The notes under the pieces are model-generated. The model did not search any database. It saw only the letters and a program-made list of their open reading frames with translations, and was not told where the DNA came from. From the NCBI RefSeq assembly GCF_900086595.1, contig NZ_LT575472.1:525323-589322 (forward strand): DNA of 64,000 nt, in the 5' to 3' direction. The translations under genes were made by a program, and so were the position numbers. Below, piece by piece: positions 20,003-29,226 of the stretch. Positions within the stretch are counted from its first letter, which is position 1. Each line of letters begins with the position of its first letter. The DNA comes from Clostridium nigeriense. Lineage in GTDB: Bacteria > Bacillota > Clostridia > Clostridiales > Clostridiaceae.

Positions 20003-20437
20003 ATGAAATCATACATCGCTAAGGCGCAAGAAGTTGAAAGAAAATGGTATGTTGTTGATGCTGCTGGTAAGCCACTAGGAAGAGTTGCTAGCCAAGTTGC
20101 TTCAATTTTAAGAGGTAAAAATAAGCCAACATTTACACCAAATGTTGACTGCGGAGATTTCGTTATCGTAATCAATGCTGAAAAAGTTGTTTTAACTGGT
20201 AAGAAGTTAGATCAAAAATTAATGAGAAAGCATAGCTTATATCCAGGTGGATTAAAGGAAACTCCATACAGAGAAGTATTAGCTAAGAAACCTGAATTCG
20301 CTTTCGAAGAAGCTGTAAGAAGAATGCTTCCATCAGGTGTTTTAGGAAGAAAAATGCTTAAGAAGCTAAAAGTATACAGAGGTGCTGAGCACGGACACGA
20401 TGCTCAAAAACCAGAAGTACTTGAATTAAAGTACTAA
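20003..20437 (+). CDS. rplM: 50S ribosomal protein L13
   Basis: L13 (144 aa) is one of the first proteins to bind 23S rRNA. The sequence has [17 protein letters not shown] near the N-terminus and the [19 protein letters not shown] motif in the C-terminal half. Ribosome binding site GGGAGGG. It is transcribed with rpsI, 26 nt downstream. Confidence 0.98.
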   Translation: MKSYIAKAQEVERKWYVVDAAGKPLGRVASQVASILRGKNKPTFTPNVDCGDFVIVINAEKVVLTGKKLDQKLMRKHSLYPGGLKETPYREVLAKKPEFAFEEAVRRMLPSGVLGRKMLKKLKVYRGAEHGHDAQKPEVLELKY

Positions 20438-20463
20438 TACATGCTCGGGAGGAGGAATAAAAA

Positions 20464-20856
20464 ATGGCAAAAGTTCAATACATGGGAACTGGAAGAAGAA
20501 AAAAATCAATAGCAAGAGTTAGACTTGTACCTGGAAATGGTAAAGTTGTTATAAATAACAGAGAAATCGAAAACTATTTTGGATTAGAAACTTTAAGAAT
20601 GATCGTTAATCAACCATTAGTTTTAACTGGAACTAAAGACAGATTCGACGTTTTAGTTAACGTTCACGGTGGTGGATTCACAGGTCAAGCTGGAGCAATA
20701 AGACACGGAATAACTAGAGCTTTAATTAAATCTGACGAAAACTTAAAGCCAGAATTAAAGAAAGCTGGATTTGTAACTAGAGACCCAAGAATGAAAGAAA
20801 GAAAGAAATACGGTCTTAAGAAAGCAAGAAGAGCTCCACAATTCTCAAAGAGATAA
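20464..20856 (+). CDS. rpsI: 30S ribosomal protein S9
   Basis: S9 (130 aa) reaches the P site with its C-terminal tail. The [19 protein letters not shown] start, the [20 protein letters not shown] motif and the C-terminal [12 protein letters not shown] (last residues SKR contacting P-site tRNA) are all present. It is followed by a strong terminator. Confidence 0.98.
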   Translation: MAKVQYMGTGRRKKSIARVRLVPGNGKVVINNREIENYFGLETLRMIVNQPLVLTGTKDRFDVLVNVHGGGFTGQAGAIRHGITRALIKSDENLKPELKKAGFVTRDPRMKERKKYGLKKARRAPQFSKR

Positions 20857-20871
20857 TATTTGGAAGCTTAC

Positions 20872-20904
20872 AAACCTCGAAACTTATGGTTTCGAGGTTT
20901 TTTT
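20872..20904 (+). terminator. Terminator of rplM-rpsI
   Basis: A perfect 12-bp stem (20872-20883 with 20889-20900) with a 5-nt loop and a run of seven T (20898-20904). Confidence 0.95.
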
Positions 20905-21047
20905 ATGCGCAAAATATTAATTTATTATTTTTTTAAATATTAATTAGTATTTATAACCTTAGTTAAAGCAATACTTATAATGAAATTAAAAAATAATACA
21001 AGAAAATATTACTATATTAAAATCATGTTAAAAATAAGTTTAATTAC

Positions 21048-21076
21048 TTAACAAATGTTAAAAAATAATGTAAACT
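21048..21076 (+). promoter_or_regulatory. Possible promoter of the Na/Pi symporter gene
   Basis: TTAACA (21048-21053), 17-bp spacer, TAAACT (21071-21076). TTAAAA/TTTAAT/TTAACA-like hexamers recur about every 9-12 bp from 21027 to 21063, which recalls the direct repeats of Gram-positive Pho boxes. Both readings are uncertain in such A/T-rich DNA. Confidence 0.35.
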
Positions 21077-21112
21077 AGGTTTGTAAAAATAATGTTGAAA
21101 AGGAGAATAACT

Positions 21113-22729
21113 TTGGAATCATTAATGGTTATTATAAAGTTACTTGGTGGCTTAGGACTATTTATTTACGGAATGAAGATCATGGGTGATGGTCTTGAAA
21201 ATGCTGCAGGGGATGGATTAAAGTCGATTCTTGAAAAGGTTACTAGAAATCCAATTATTGCAGTAATAGTTGGAGCGGTAGTTACAGCAGTAATTCAAAG
21301 TAGTAGTGCCACAACAGTAATGGTAGTTGGATTTGTTAATGCTGGATTAATGAATTTAGCTCAAGCAGCTGGAATCATAATGGGAGCAAATATAGGAACT
21401 ACTATTACAGCTCAACTTGTTGCATTTAAATTAGATCATGTAGCACCTCTTTTTGTATTTGTTGGAGCACTTATGGTTATGTTCTGCAAAAAGAAAAAGA
21501 GAAAAGATATTGGTAATATTGTGTTAGGTTTTGGTGTACTATTTGTTGGAATGGGTCAAATGAGTGGAGCAATGAAGCCACTAACATCATTACCTATATT
21601 TAATGAAATTTTAACTACGGTAGGTGGACATTGGTATTTAGGAATAATAGCAGGAGCAATTATAACAGCAGTACTTCAAAGTTCATCAGCAACTACTGGT
21701 ATATTAGTAGCTCTAGCAACAGCAGGTGCAATAGATATAACTCAAGCACTTCCAATAGTATTTGGTTGTAATATAGGTACTTGTATTACAGCAATGTTAG
21801 CTTCAGTAGGAACTACAAAAACAGCACATAAAGCTGCTATCCTTCACTTAATATTTAACTTAGGTGGTACATTAATATTTATTCCAGTTTTAATAAGTGG
21901 AATTTTAGGAAATGCAGTGTCATATTTAAGTCCTGACGATGTTAGTAGACAAATAGCAAATGCTCATACAGTATTTAATGTTGTAAATACTGCTATAATG
22001 TTACCTTTAACAGGTGTATTAATTAAAGTTGTTAATATGATTATACCTGGTGATGATGAAGAAGAAAAATTAGGACCAAAATACATAGATGATAGATTAT
22101 TAGAAACTCCAGTTATTGCAGCTGGGCAAGTAGCTAAAGAGACTTTAAGAATGGCTAATAAAGCTAAAAAAGGTTTATCAATAGCTTTAGAAGCTTTTGA
22201 AAAAAATGATGAAAAATTAATTCAAAAAGTTTATGATAATGAAAATATCATAAATACTTTAAATGAAGCAATTACTGACTATTTAGTTAAACTTTCTAAG
22301 AGAGAGTTATCAGATGAGGAGTCAAGTATAGTTGCTGCAACCTTCCATATCATAAATGATATAGAGAGAATTGGAGATCATGCTGAAAACATAGCAGACA
22401 TAACATTACAAAAAATAAATAAAAAGTTAGAATATAGTGAAGAAGCTATAGAACAAATTAAAAACATGTATAGCAAGACTACAGAAGCTTTAGAAACTGC
22501 AATTGATAGTTATGCTAGAAAAGATATAGAAAAAGCAAAGCAAGTTAATAATATTGAAGCAGAAGTTGATAGACTTCAAAAGAAATATAGAGATCTTCAT
22601 ATAAAGAGACTTTATGATGGTACTTGCAATGCTTATGCAGGGGCAATATATCTAGATTTATTAAGTAATTTAGAAAGAGTTAGTGATCACTCATTAAATA
22701 TTGCTGAAAGTATTATAGAAAATAGTTAA
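21113..22729 (+). CDS. Na/phosphate cotransporter family protein with PhoU domain
   Basis: A predicted sodium-dependent phosphate transporter (538 aa, NptA/PNaS family). The N-terminal half has two copies of the glutamine-serine motif typical of this family (AVIQSSSATTVMVVGF and AVLQSSSATTGILVAL) within hydrophobic repeats. The C-terminal 200 residues are a helical PhoU-like domain with the NDIERIGDHAENIADI and LERVSDHSLNIAESI repeats. The TTG at 21113 has AAAAGGAG upstream; an ATG at 21092 would put the ribosome binding site inside the gene. It is monocistronic, with its own terminator. Confidence 0.9.
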   Translation: MESLMVIIKLLGGLGLFIYGMKIMGDGLENAAGDGLKSILEKVTRNPIIAVIVGAVVTAVIQSSSATTVMVVGFVNAGLMNLAQAAGIIMGANIGTTITAQLVAFKLDHVAPLFVFVGALMVMFCKKKKRKDIGNIVLGFGVLFVGMGQMSGAMKPLTSLPIFNEILTTVGGHWYLGIIAGAIITAVLQSSSATTGILVALATAGAIDITQALPIVFGCNIGTCITAMLASVGTTKTAHKAAILHLIFNLGGTLIFIPVLISGILGNAVSYLSPDDVSRQIANAHTVFNVVNTAIMLPLTGVLIKVVNMIIPGDDEEEKLGPKYIDDRLLETPVIAAGQVAKETLRMANKAKKGLSIALEAFEKNDEKLIQKVYDNENIINTLNEAITDYLVKLSKRELSDEESSIVAATFHIINDIERIGDHAENIADITLQKINKKLEYSEEAIEQIKNMYSKTTEALETAIDSYARKDIEKAKQVNNIEAEVDRLQKKYRDLHIKRLYDGTCNAYAGAIYLDLLSNLERVSDHSLNIAESIIENS

Positions 22730-22783
22730 ATTTTAAGTGTTTAATAATGAGATATTAAGTAATTTTAAATTATATATTTTATG

Positions 22784-22818
22784 ATAAGAAGCTGTTTTAA
22801 ACAGCTTCTTATTTTTTT
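22784..22818 (+). terminator. Terminator of the Na/Pi symporter gene
   Basis: ATAAGAAGCTGT (22784-22795) pairs with ACAGCTTCTTAT (22801-22812), followed by a run of T to 22818. Confidence 0.93.
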
Positions 22819-22944
22819 AGATTAAGATTTATGGATTTATAATAAGAATAAATATAGTTTGACTTTTTTATATATTAGGATGTAAAAATAGATTCTGGAC
22901 ATAATAATTTTATAAATAATTAGAGTTAATATGGAGGAAAATAA

Positions 22945-23625
22945 ATGAGAAAATTTAAACTTGCTTCTCTAGTAGTACTTTTATTTATAATTATATGTAT
23001 TCCAATAAAAGTAATGGCTGAAGGTAATGAAAAAATAATATTAATAGATCCAGGGCATGGTGGTTTTGATGGAGGAGCTAAATCTAAAAATGGCGTAATA
23101 GAAAAGGATATAAATTTGCAAATAAGCATGAAACTTAAGGAAAATTTAGAGGGAAAGGGATATAAGGTATATTTAACAAGAGAAAATGATGAAGCTTTAG
23201 GTAATAATGGTTCCACCATTAAAGAAAAGAAAAGAGAAGATTTGAAAAAAAGGAGAGAAATGAAAAAAGAAACTAATTGTGATGTTTTCATTTCTATTCA
23301 TCAAAATATGTTTCCACAAGAAAAATGCTATGGAGCACAGGTATGGCACGGCTCTAATAGTGTAAGTAAGGTATTAGCAGATAATATACAAAATTCTATA
23401 AAAGAAAGTGTAAATGACAATAATAAAAGAGTTTCAAAACCTGCAGGAGATGCTTATTTAATATTAAGAGATGATTATAAAGGAGCATCCGTATTAGTAG
23501 AATGTGGTTTCTTGTCAAATATGGAAGAGGAAAAGAAGTTGCAAACTGAAGAACATCAAAATGTATTGGTTGAAGGCATTTCATTGGGAATAGAAAAATA
23601 TTTTGAGGAAATAAAGAATAATTAA
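22945..23625 (+). CDS. cwlD: N-acetylmuramoyl-L-alanine amidase CwlD
   Basis: CwlD (226 aa) cleaves the peptide from muramic acid during spore formation, the first step to the muramic-delta-lactam of cortex peptidoglycan. An N-terminal signal peptide (hydrophobic residues about 8-24 ending in VMA) directs export. Amidase_3 zinc ligands are visible: DPGHGGFDGG (His), the glutamate of KNGVIEKDI, and SIHQN (His), with the catalytic glutamate in VECGFLSN. It is monocistronic. A sporulation-specific promoter is likely, but I could not identify one. Confidence 0.93.
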   Translation: MRKFKLASLVVLLFIIICIPIKVMAEGNEKIILIDPGHGGFDGGAKSKNGVIEKDINLQISMKLKENLEGKGYKVYLTRENDEALGNNGSTIKEKKREDLKKRREMKKETNCDVFISIHQNMFPQEKCYGAQVWHGSNSVSKVLADNIQNSIKESVNDNNKRVSKPAGDAYLILRDDYKGASVLVECGFLSNMEEEKKLQTEEHQNVLVEGISLGIEKYFEEIKNN

Positions 23626-23716
23626 ATTTAATTTCCGAGGAAATATAACAAAAAATAATTCTAAAGTATAGAATTATACAGTATATAGAGAAATATCTAA
23701 ATCCTATACTTTTCAA

Positions 23717-23787
23717 GTAGCTATATGTAAGATTAAGTTATTTTTTAATAAAAAACTTAATAATATTACATATAACTACTTTTTTTA
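23717..23787 (+). terminator. Long-stem terminator downstream of cwlD
   Basis: GTAG at 23717 pairs with CTAC at 23776-23779, and most of the DNA between them also pairs (TATATGTAA with TTACATATA, ATTAAGTT with AACTTAAT), giving a long imperfect stem. A run of eight T follows at 23780-23787. Confidence 0.7.
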
Positions 23788-23857
23788 TACCTTTATACTA
23801 TTATTAGGGATATATGTTAAAATATTTATAGTTTATTATAATAAAAGGAGTGGGAAA

Positions 23858-24700
23858 ATGAGAGAAATCCACATTGAAAAGGTTCAAGAGACTATAGAAA
23901 AATTATGTATTGAAGCAAATTATAATTTATCAAAAGATATCTTAAATAGGATAAGAAAGGCAAAAGAAGAAGAAATATGGACTTTAGCAGATAATATATT
24001 AGATAAGATAATATTAAATTCTAAAATTGCGGAAAATGAAAAAATACCAATTTGCCAAGATACAGGAATGACGTGCGTATTTATAGAAATTGGACAAGAT
24101 GTTCATATAATAGGTGGAAGTCTTGAAGAGGCTATCAACGAAGGGATTAGAAGAGGCTATAAAAATGGTTATTTAAGAAATTCTGTTGTGAAAGATCCCA
24201 TTGATAGAATTAATACTAATGATAATACTCCAGGAATTATTCATTATGAAGTAGTTCCAGGAGATACTCTTAAAATAATAGTTTCTCCAAAGGGATTTGG
24301 CTCAGAAAATATGAGTCAAATAAAAATGTTGAAACCATCTGATGGAATAGAAGGTGTAAAAGATTTTATTATTAAAGTTGTAAAGGAAGCAGGGCCTAAT
24401 CCATGTCCTCCTATGGTAGTGGGAGTTGGGATTGGAGGAACTTTTGAAAAGGCAGCTTATCTTTCTAAAAAAGCTTTACTAAGACCTATAGATAGTAAAA
24501 ATGAAAATGAATATTACAGTAACTTAGAAGAGGAGTTATTAATAAAGATAAATGAGCTTGGAATAGGACCTCAAGGTTTTGGTGGAAAGACTACTGCCTT
24601 AGGAGTTAACATAGAAACGTATCCAACACATATAGCAGGGCTACCAGTGGCAGTTAACATTAGTTGTCATGCAACTAGACATAAAGAAGCTATTTTATAG
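23858..24700 (+). CDS. fumA: Fumarate hydratase alpha subunit, class I
   Basis: The alpha subunit (280 aa) of an iron-sulfur class I fumarase or closely related tartrate dehydratase, catalysing fumarate plus water to malate. Likely cluster cysteines lie in PICQDTGMT (about residue 66) and GPNPCPPMVVGVGIGG (about 189); the third is probably in ISCHATRHKEA at the end. The beta subunit follows 13 nt later, so the enzyme is of the two-subunit form common in anaerobes. Substrate choice (fumarate versus tartrate) cannot be settled by reading alone. Confidence 0.9.
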   Translation: MREIHIEKVQETIEKLCIEANYNLSKDILNRIRKAKEEEIWTLADNILDKIILNSKIAENEKIPICQDTGMTCVFIEIGQDVHIIGGSLEEAINEGIRRGYKNGYLRNSVVKDPIDRINTNDNTPGIIHYEVVPGDTLKIIVSPKGFGSENMSQIKMLKPSDGIEGVKDFIIKVVKEAGPNPCPPMVVGVGIGGTFEKAAYLSKKALLRPIDSKNENEYYSNLEEELLIKINELGIGPQGFGGKTTALGVNIETYPTHIAGLPVAVNISCHATRHKEAIL

Positions 24701-24713
24701 GGAGAGATAGAGA

Positions 24714-25283
24714 ATGGAAATAAAGATAAATACTCCACTAACTTATGAAAAAATAAGGGATTTAAAAGCAGGAGATAATATATTATTATCTGGAGTTATA
24801 TATACAGCAAGAGATGCTGCGCATAAAAGATTAGTAGAATTAATAGATAATGGTTTAGACTTACCTATAAATATTAAAGATGAAACTATATATTATGTAG
24901 GACCAACACCAGCTAAAGAAGGACAAGTTATAGGTTCAGCAGGCCCCACTACTAGCTATAGAATGGATTCATATTCACCAAAACTTTTAGACTTAGGATT
25001 AAAGGTTATGATTGGAAAAGGAGATAGAAATGAAGAAGTCATTAAATCTATAATAAAAAATAAAGCTATTTACCTAGGAGCCATTGGTGGAGCAGCAGCT
25101 TTAATATCAAAAACAATAATATCATCAGAAATTATTGCATATGAAGATTTAGGTGCAGAAGCAATTAGAAGAATGAAAGTTAAAGATATGCCTTTAACAG
25201 TAATTATAGATACAAAAGGAAATAACTTATATAAAAAAGGTCAAGAGGAATACCTAAACTTTAAGAGTGAGAAGCAATCTTAA
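24714..25283 (+). CDS. fumB: Fumarate hydratase beta subunit, class I
   Basis: The beta subunit (189 aa) partners the preceding alpha subunit. Typical segments are GVIYTARDAAHKRL, YVGPTPAKEGQVIGSAGPTTS, and MIGKGDRNEEVI, followed by YLGAIGGAAALI, as in the C-terminal half of one-piece class I fumarases. GGGAGAG upstream is the ribosome binding site. No clear terminator follows. Confidence 0.9.
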   Translation: MEIKINTPLTYEKIRDLKAGDNILLSGVIYTARDAAHKRLVELIDNGLDLPINIKDETIYYVGPTPAKEGQVIGSAGPTTSYRMDSYSPKLLDLGLKVMIGKGDRNEEVIKSIIKNKAIYLGAIGGAAALISKTIISSEIIAYEDLGAEAIRRMKVKDMPLTVIIDTKGNNLYKKGQEEYLNFKSEKQS

Positions 25284-25379
25284 AAATTGATAATGGATAA
25301 TTAAGGATGTTTTGAATAGCAAAACTTAATTTATATTGGTTGAAAGTACTATTTATTTATTAAAGGGAGAGAAATATGA

Positions 25380-25583
25380 GTGATAAAAAGATATTTTATA
25401 TTGGGGAACATATCTGAATTACTCAAAAATTATTCTGATAGGATTGGACTAAAATACTATAACGATATGTATTTTGATATTCGGTTATTAGATAATGAAA
25501 AAATATTATGCATTGGCTTTATAAATAATTGTGAGATAGATTTGAAAAGTAGCAGTATAACTAAAATAATAAATAACAGATAG
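25380..25583 (+). CDS. Small unrecognised open reading frame
   Basis: A 67-residue open frame with no recognised domain, asparagine and isoleucine rich, starting at a GTG. The ribosome binding site (AAAGGGAGAG) lies about as well for the ATG at 25377 in another frame, which would stop after 13 codons. So either the GTG frame is the gene or this is a frameshifted remnant. It ends just before a large inverted repeat and has no partner. Confidence 0.35.
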   Translation: MIKRYFILGNISELLKNYSDRIGLKYYNDMYFDIRLLDNEKILCIGFINNCEIDLKSSSITKIINNR

Positions 25584-25595
25584 TTTTAAAATTCA

Positions 25596-25668
25596 AAACT
25601 ATATCCATATTAATGCGAAGGTCCACTTGAAGCAGAGCGACGAAGAACTGATAATATGGATATAGTTT
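25596..25668. repeat. Perfect 17-bp inverted repeat with 39-nt loop
   Basis: The 17 bases at 25596-25612 are exactly complementary to 25652-25668. The intervening 39 nt (25613-25651) is G/C richer than its surroundings. It lies between a plus-strand and a minus-strand gene, where a bidirectional terminator would be expected, but the loop is unusually long and no long T-run follows on either strand. Confidence 0.7.
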
Positions 25669-25677
25669 AGTTAGATA

Positions 25678-26538
25678 TTAAATTTTGTAGAAGCCTTTTC
25701 CGTTTACTTCAGAAACGTCAATTATTGTTATAAAGGCTTTTGGATCTATTCTTAATATTTTATTTTTTAATCTAATCATTTGGCTTGATGTAACAGCTAT
25801 GTATAACATTTTCTTTAATTCATGAGTATATTCACCTTCTGCTATAAGAGAAGTAACGCCTCTATTCATATCTTTAATTACATACTGAATAATTTCTTGT
25901 TCCTTTTCTGTTAAGATAAGAAGAAGCTTTTTACTAGTAAATCCATTTATAACTCTATCTATTACAACTCCTTGAACAAACATAGAAATCAATGTATATA
26001 GTGCTTTAGGAAGTCCAAATATTAATGCGCCTATAAAAACTATAACACAGTTGAGCCCAAAGCTAAGCTTACCAATTTCTAAATTTGAATATTTTTTTCT
26101 AAGAACCATAGTTATAATATCTGTTCCACCAGTAGAACCATTTCTAGAAAATACTAATCCGTAGCCTAGTCCGCATAGTACTCCTCCATAAATACAATAA
26201 AGCAACAAGTCGTCTACTCTAACTAAACTAGATAAAGGTTTAGTTATCATTAATGAAAGAGATAATGAAGACATTCCAACTGCAGAATATAAGGTGAATT
26301 TTTTATTTAGCATTTTGTAGCTAATAAAAAATAATGGAATATTAATTAAAAATACAGTTATTCCTGAAGGCACATTATATAAATATTGAAGAATAAGTGC
26401 TACACCAGTTGCGCCTCCACTTAGTAATTGAGCATTAACTAAGAATAAGTTAACCCCAAGGGATGCTATTACACATCCAATAAAAATAAGAATAAAATCT
26501 AGTACCATGTGTTTGTTGATTGAAACATTACTAAACAT
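25678..26538 (-). CDS. YitT family membrane protein
   Basis: A membrane protein of 286 aa of the YitT/DUF161 family, whose substrate is unknown. Around five to six hydrophobic helices lie in the first 200 residues, with the conserved LLSGGATGVALIL and SRNGSTGGTDIITMVLRKK motifs, followed by a soluble C-terminal domain of the DUF2179 type (residues about 205-286). I place the start at 26538, because AAGGAG lies correctly upstream on the minus strand; a longer frame to 26628 has no ribosome binding site. It diverges from the two-component genes. Confidence 0.88.
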   Translation of the reverse strand: MFSNVSINKHMVLDFILIFIGCVIASLGVNLFLVNAQLLSGGATGVALILQYLYNVPSGITVFLINIPLFFISYKMLNKKFTLYSAVGMSSLSLSLMITKPLSSLVRVDDLLLYCIYGGVLCGLGYGLVFSRNGSTGGTDIITMVLRKKYSNLEIGKLSFGLNCVIVFIGALIFGLPKALYTLISMFVQGVVIDRVINGFTSKKLLLILTEKEQEIIQYVIKDMNRGVTSLIAEGEYTHELKKMLYIAVTSSQMIRLKNKILRIDPKAFITIIDVSEVNGKGFYKI

Positions 26539-26720
26539 TATGAAACTCCTTAAAATAATAAGTAAATGTACACATAAATTATATATCAAATAAGATAATA
26601 TGTTAAATATAATTTTGGAAATATTCATTTTAATAAAAATGTAATTTTTATAATTAGTAAAATAGGAGAATATAAGATATTATAATTATAAGATAGAATA
26701 AATCAAGGGGTGTTTTATAA

Positions 26721-27416
26721 ATGTTTAATGTTTTAGTTGTTGACGACGAAAAAGAAATTAGAGATGCCATTGACATATATTTAAGAGGAGAAGGCATGAA
26801 GGTTTTTAAGGCTCAAGATGGAATAGAAGCTTTAGAAGTTTTAGATAGAGAAAAAATACATTTAATAGTATTAGATATAATGATGCCAAGATTAGATGGA
26901 ATAAAAACATGTTTAAAAATTAGAGAAAAAAGAAATTTACCTATAATAATGTTATCTGCTAAGGGAGAAGATAGCGATAAGATTTTAGGGTTAAATGTTG
27001 GTGCAGATGATTACATAGCAAAGCCATTTAATCATTTAGAGTTAGTTGCAAGGGTGAAATCTCAATTAAGAAGGTATCAAAAACCTTTAGAATTAGAAGA
27101 AGATAGTCCTGACATAATAGAAGTTAAGGATCTAGTTATAAATAATAAAGAAAAAACAATATACCTTAGAGGAGAAGAAATTAAGGTTACAGCAACAGAA
27201 TTTAAAATACTTCAACTTTTAGCCTCAAATTTGGGAAAAGTTTTTTCTATAAAAGAAATATACGAAAAAGTATGGGAAGAACCATTTTATAGAAGTGAAA
27301 ACACAGTAACTGTTCACATAAGAAGAATAAGAGAAAAAATAGAGATAAATACAAAGGATCCAGAATATATAAAAGTGGTATGGGGAGTTGGATATAAAAT
27401 TGAAAGAGAAAATTAA
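26721..27416 (+). CDS. Response regulator, OmpR/PhoB family
   Basis: A two-component transcription regulator of 231 aa. The receiver domain (1-115) has the acidic pair VDDEKE, the phosphorylation aspartate in VLDIMMPRLDG (about residue 52) and the lysine in IAKPF (about 102). The C-terminal winged helix (about 130-229) has TATEFKILQLLA and RSENTVTVHIRRIREKIE. It overlaps the following sensor kinase gene, so the two form a pair. The target genes are not evident. Confidence 0.95.
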   Translation: MFNVLVVDDEKEIRDAIDIYLRGEGMKVFKAQDGIEALEVLDREKIHLIVLDIMMPRLDGIKTCLKIREKRNLPIIMLSAKGEDSDKILGLNVGADDYIAKPFNHLELVARVKSQLRRYQKPLELEEDSPDIIEVKDLVINNKEKTIYLRGEEIKVTATEFKILQLLASNLGKVFSIKEIYEKVWEEPFYRSENTVTVHIRRIREKIEINTKDPEYIKVVWGVGYKIEREN

Positions 27417-29175
27417 ATATTATGCAACAGGTGTATGGGGCATAGAAATATTAACTTTAATTATTCTTTTAGTAACATTAAGTATAGGATATTATCAGGC
27501 TTTTAATGATGAGTTTTCTAAATTAGGGGCAGGAACTTTTGATGCCTTATTTAATAAAGAAAAATATATTGAATCTATGATATATTATGAAAGTAAAAAT
27601 ATTTCACAATACATATATTCAAATAGTAAAAATTTAGAAGATATAAGTGCTATAAAGTATGAAAATGAATATTTATCAGAAAATATATACTACTATGATG
27701 AGATTTTCTATGTTTTGATAAACAAGGAAACTGGTGATTTTACAACAAATGATGCTAATTTGTATAATTCATTAGAGAAATATTCTGATAATGTAGCACT
27801 ATTAGAAGATAATATAAATGTCTATTTAAAGGAAACAGGATTAGCTTCAATTAGGCTAGATAATAAAGATAAATACAATTACTATGTTATGAGTATGAAT
27901 GACAAAATTAGCATGAAAAACATAGATAAGTATATTGAAATATATTATAAGAATCCAGTAGCATATTCTTATTTAATAAAAACAGAAGCATTAACTGCAA
28001 AGATAATGATAGCAGCTACTATATTAGCTTTAGTTCTTTTAGTTAAGGTAATATTTAACTCAATATTTAATAGAAATAATATTCACCTAGAAATAAAGGT
28101 ATTAAAAAGATTATTTTTTGTATTAAGATATGGATATAAGTATAGAAATACAAGAAATAAGATAATTTTTTCAGTAAGTGGAGCTATTGCTGTAATATTA
28201 ATATATTTATATTTAGTTGCAGGAATAAGAAATCAAAATGTATTAGTAACCTTTTTAACTAGGTATCCTTTTAAGGGAACTTTAATTTTGGTATTAATTC
28301 CTTTAGTATGTGTACTATATTCCTTAAAAAAGAGTTTAGATATTTCAATAATTAATGATGGATTAAAAAAAATAAACTCAGGAGATTTGGAATATACACT
28401 AAATAATACTGGAGAAAGAGAAGTTAAAGAATTAGTAGAGAATATAAATCAAATTAAAGAAGGATACAAAATAGCATTAAATGAGCAAGTTAGGAACGAA
28501 AAATTAAAAACTGAATTAATATCTAATGTTTCTCATGATTTAAAAACGCCTTTAACTTCAATAATAAATTATGTAAATATATTAAATGAGACTAATATAA
28601 CAGAAGAGGAAAGAAAAGACTACTTAATGATATTAGATAAAAATTCTAAAAGGCTTAAGACTTTAATAGAAGATTTATTTGAAGCTTCTAAATTAAATAG
28701 TGGAAAAATGAAAATAGAAAAAGAAAAATTAGATATAGTTTCACTGGTTTATCAGGGTATTGGAGAATACTCAAATCTTTATGAAGAGAAAAATATAGAA
28801 TTTAAGGTAAGCTCCAATGAAGAAGAAATAATTTTAGATTTAGATGGAAAATTAATGTCTAGAGTTTTTGAAAATTTAATAGTTAATTCTTTAAAATATT
28901 CTCTAGAGAATACAAGGGTATATATAGATATACAGTCTAAGGAAAACGTAGTTGAAATTTCATTTAAAAATATTTCTAATTATGAGATGGATTTTAATAC
29001 TCAAGATATTTTTGAGAGATTTACAAGAGCTGATAAGTCAAGAAACTCTTCAGTAGAAGGTTCAGGGATGGGTTTAGCAATTACAAAAAGTATAATAGAG
29101 CTGCATAGTGGAAATATAAAAATTGAGGTAGAAGGAGATATGTTTAAAATTTATCTAGTTATACCTAAGAAATAA
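27400..29175 (+). CDS. Membrane sensor histidine kinase
   Basis: A sensor kinase of about 591 aa. Predicted membrane helices are near residues 14-33, 197-218, 253-275 and 293-309, with an external region of about 160 residues between the first two that shows no domain I recognise. Phosphoacceptor histidine is in SNVSHDLKTPLTS (about 378); the ATPase domain has VFENLIVNSLKYS, DIFERFTRADKS and GSGMGLAITKSI. I prefer the TTG at 27400; the TTG at 27388 is immediately next to the GGGGAG ribosome binding site. It overlaps the regulator gene by 17 nt. Confidence 0.92.
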   Translation: MKEKIKYYATGVWGIEILTLIILLVTLSIGYYQAFNDEFSKLGAGTFDALFNKEKYIESMIYYESKNISQYIYSNSKNLEDISAIKYENEYLSENIYYYDEIFYVLINKETGDFTTNDANLYNSLEKYSDNVALLEDNINVYLKETGLASIRLDNKDKYNYYVMSMNDKISMKNIDKYIEIYYKNPVAYSYLIKTEALTAKIMIAATILALVLLVKVIFNSIFNRNNIHLEIKVLKRLFFVLRYGYKYRNTRNKIIFSVSGAIAVILIYLYLVAGIRNQNVLVTFLTRYPFKGTLILVLIPLVCVLYSLKKSLDISIINDGLKKINSGDLEYTLNNTGEREVKELVENINQIKEGYKIALNEQVRNEKLKTELISNVSHDLKTPLTSIINYVNILNETNITEEERKDYLMILDKNSKRLKTLIEDLFEASKLNSGKMKIEKEKLDIVSLVYQGIGEYSNLYEEKNIEFKVSSNEEEIILDLDGKLMSRVFENLIVNSLKYSLENTRVYIDIQSKENVVEISFKNISNYEMDFNTQDIFERFTRADKSRNSSVEGSGMGLAITKSIIELHSGNIKIEVEGDMFKIYLVIPKK

Positions 29176-29226
29176 TATGTTATAATAAAGAAAGTTAAAT
29201 AATAATTATAATCAAGGAGTGATACT

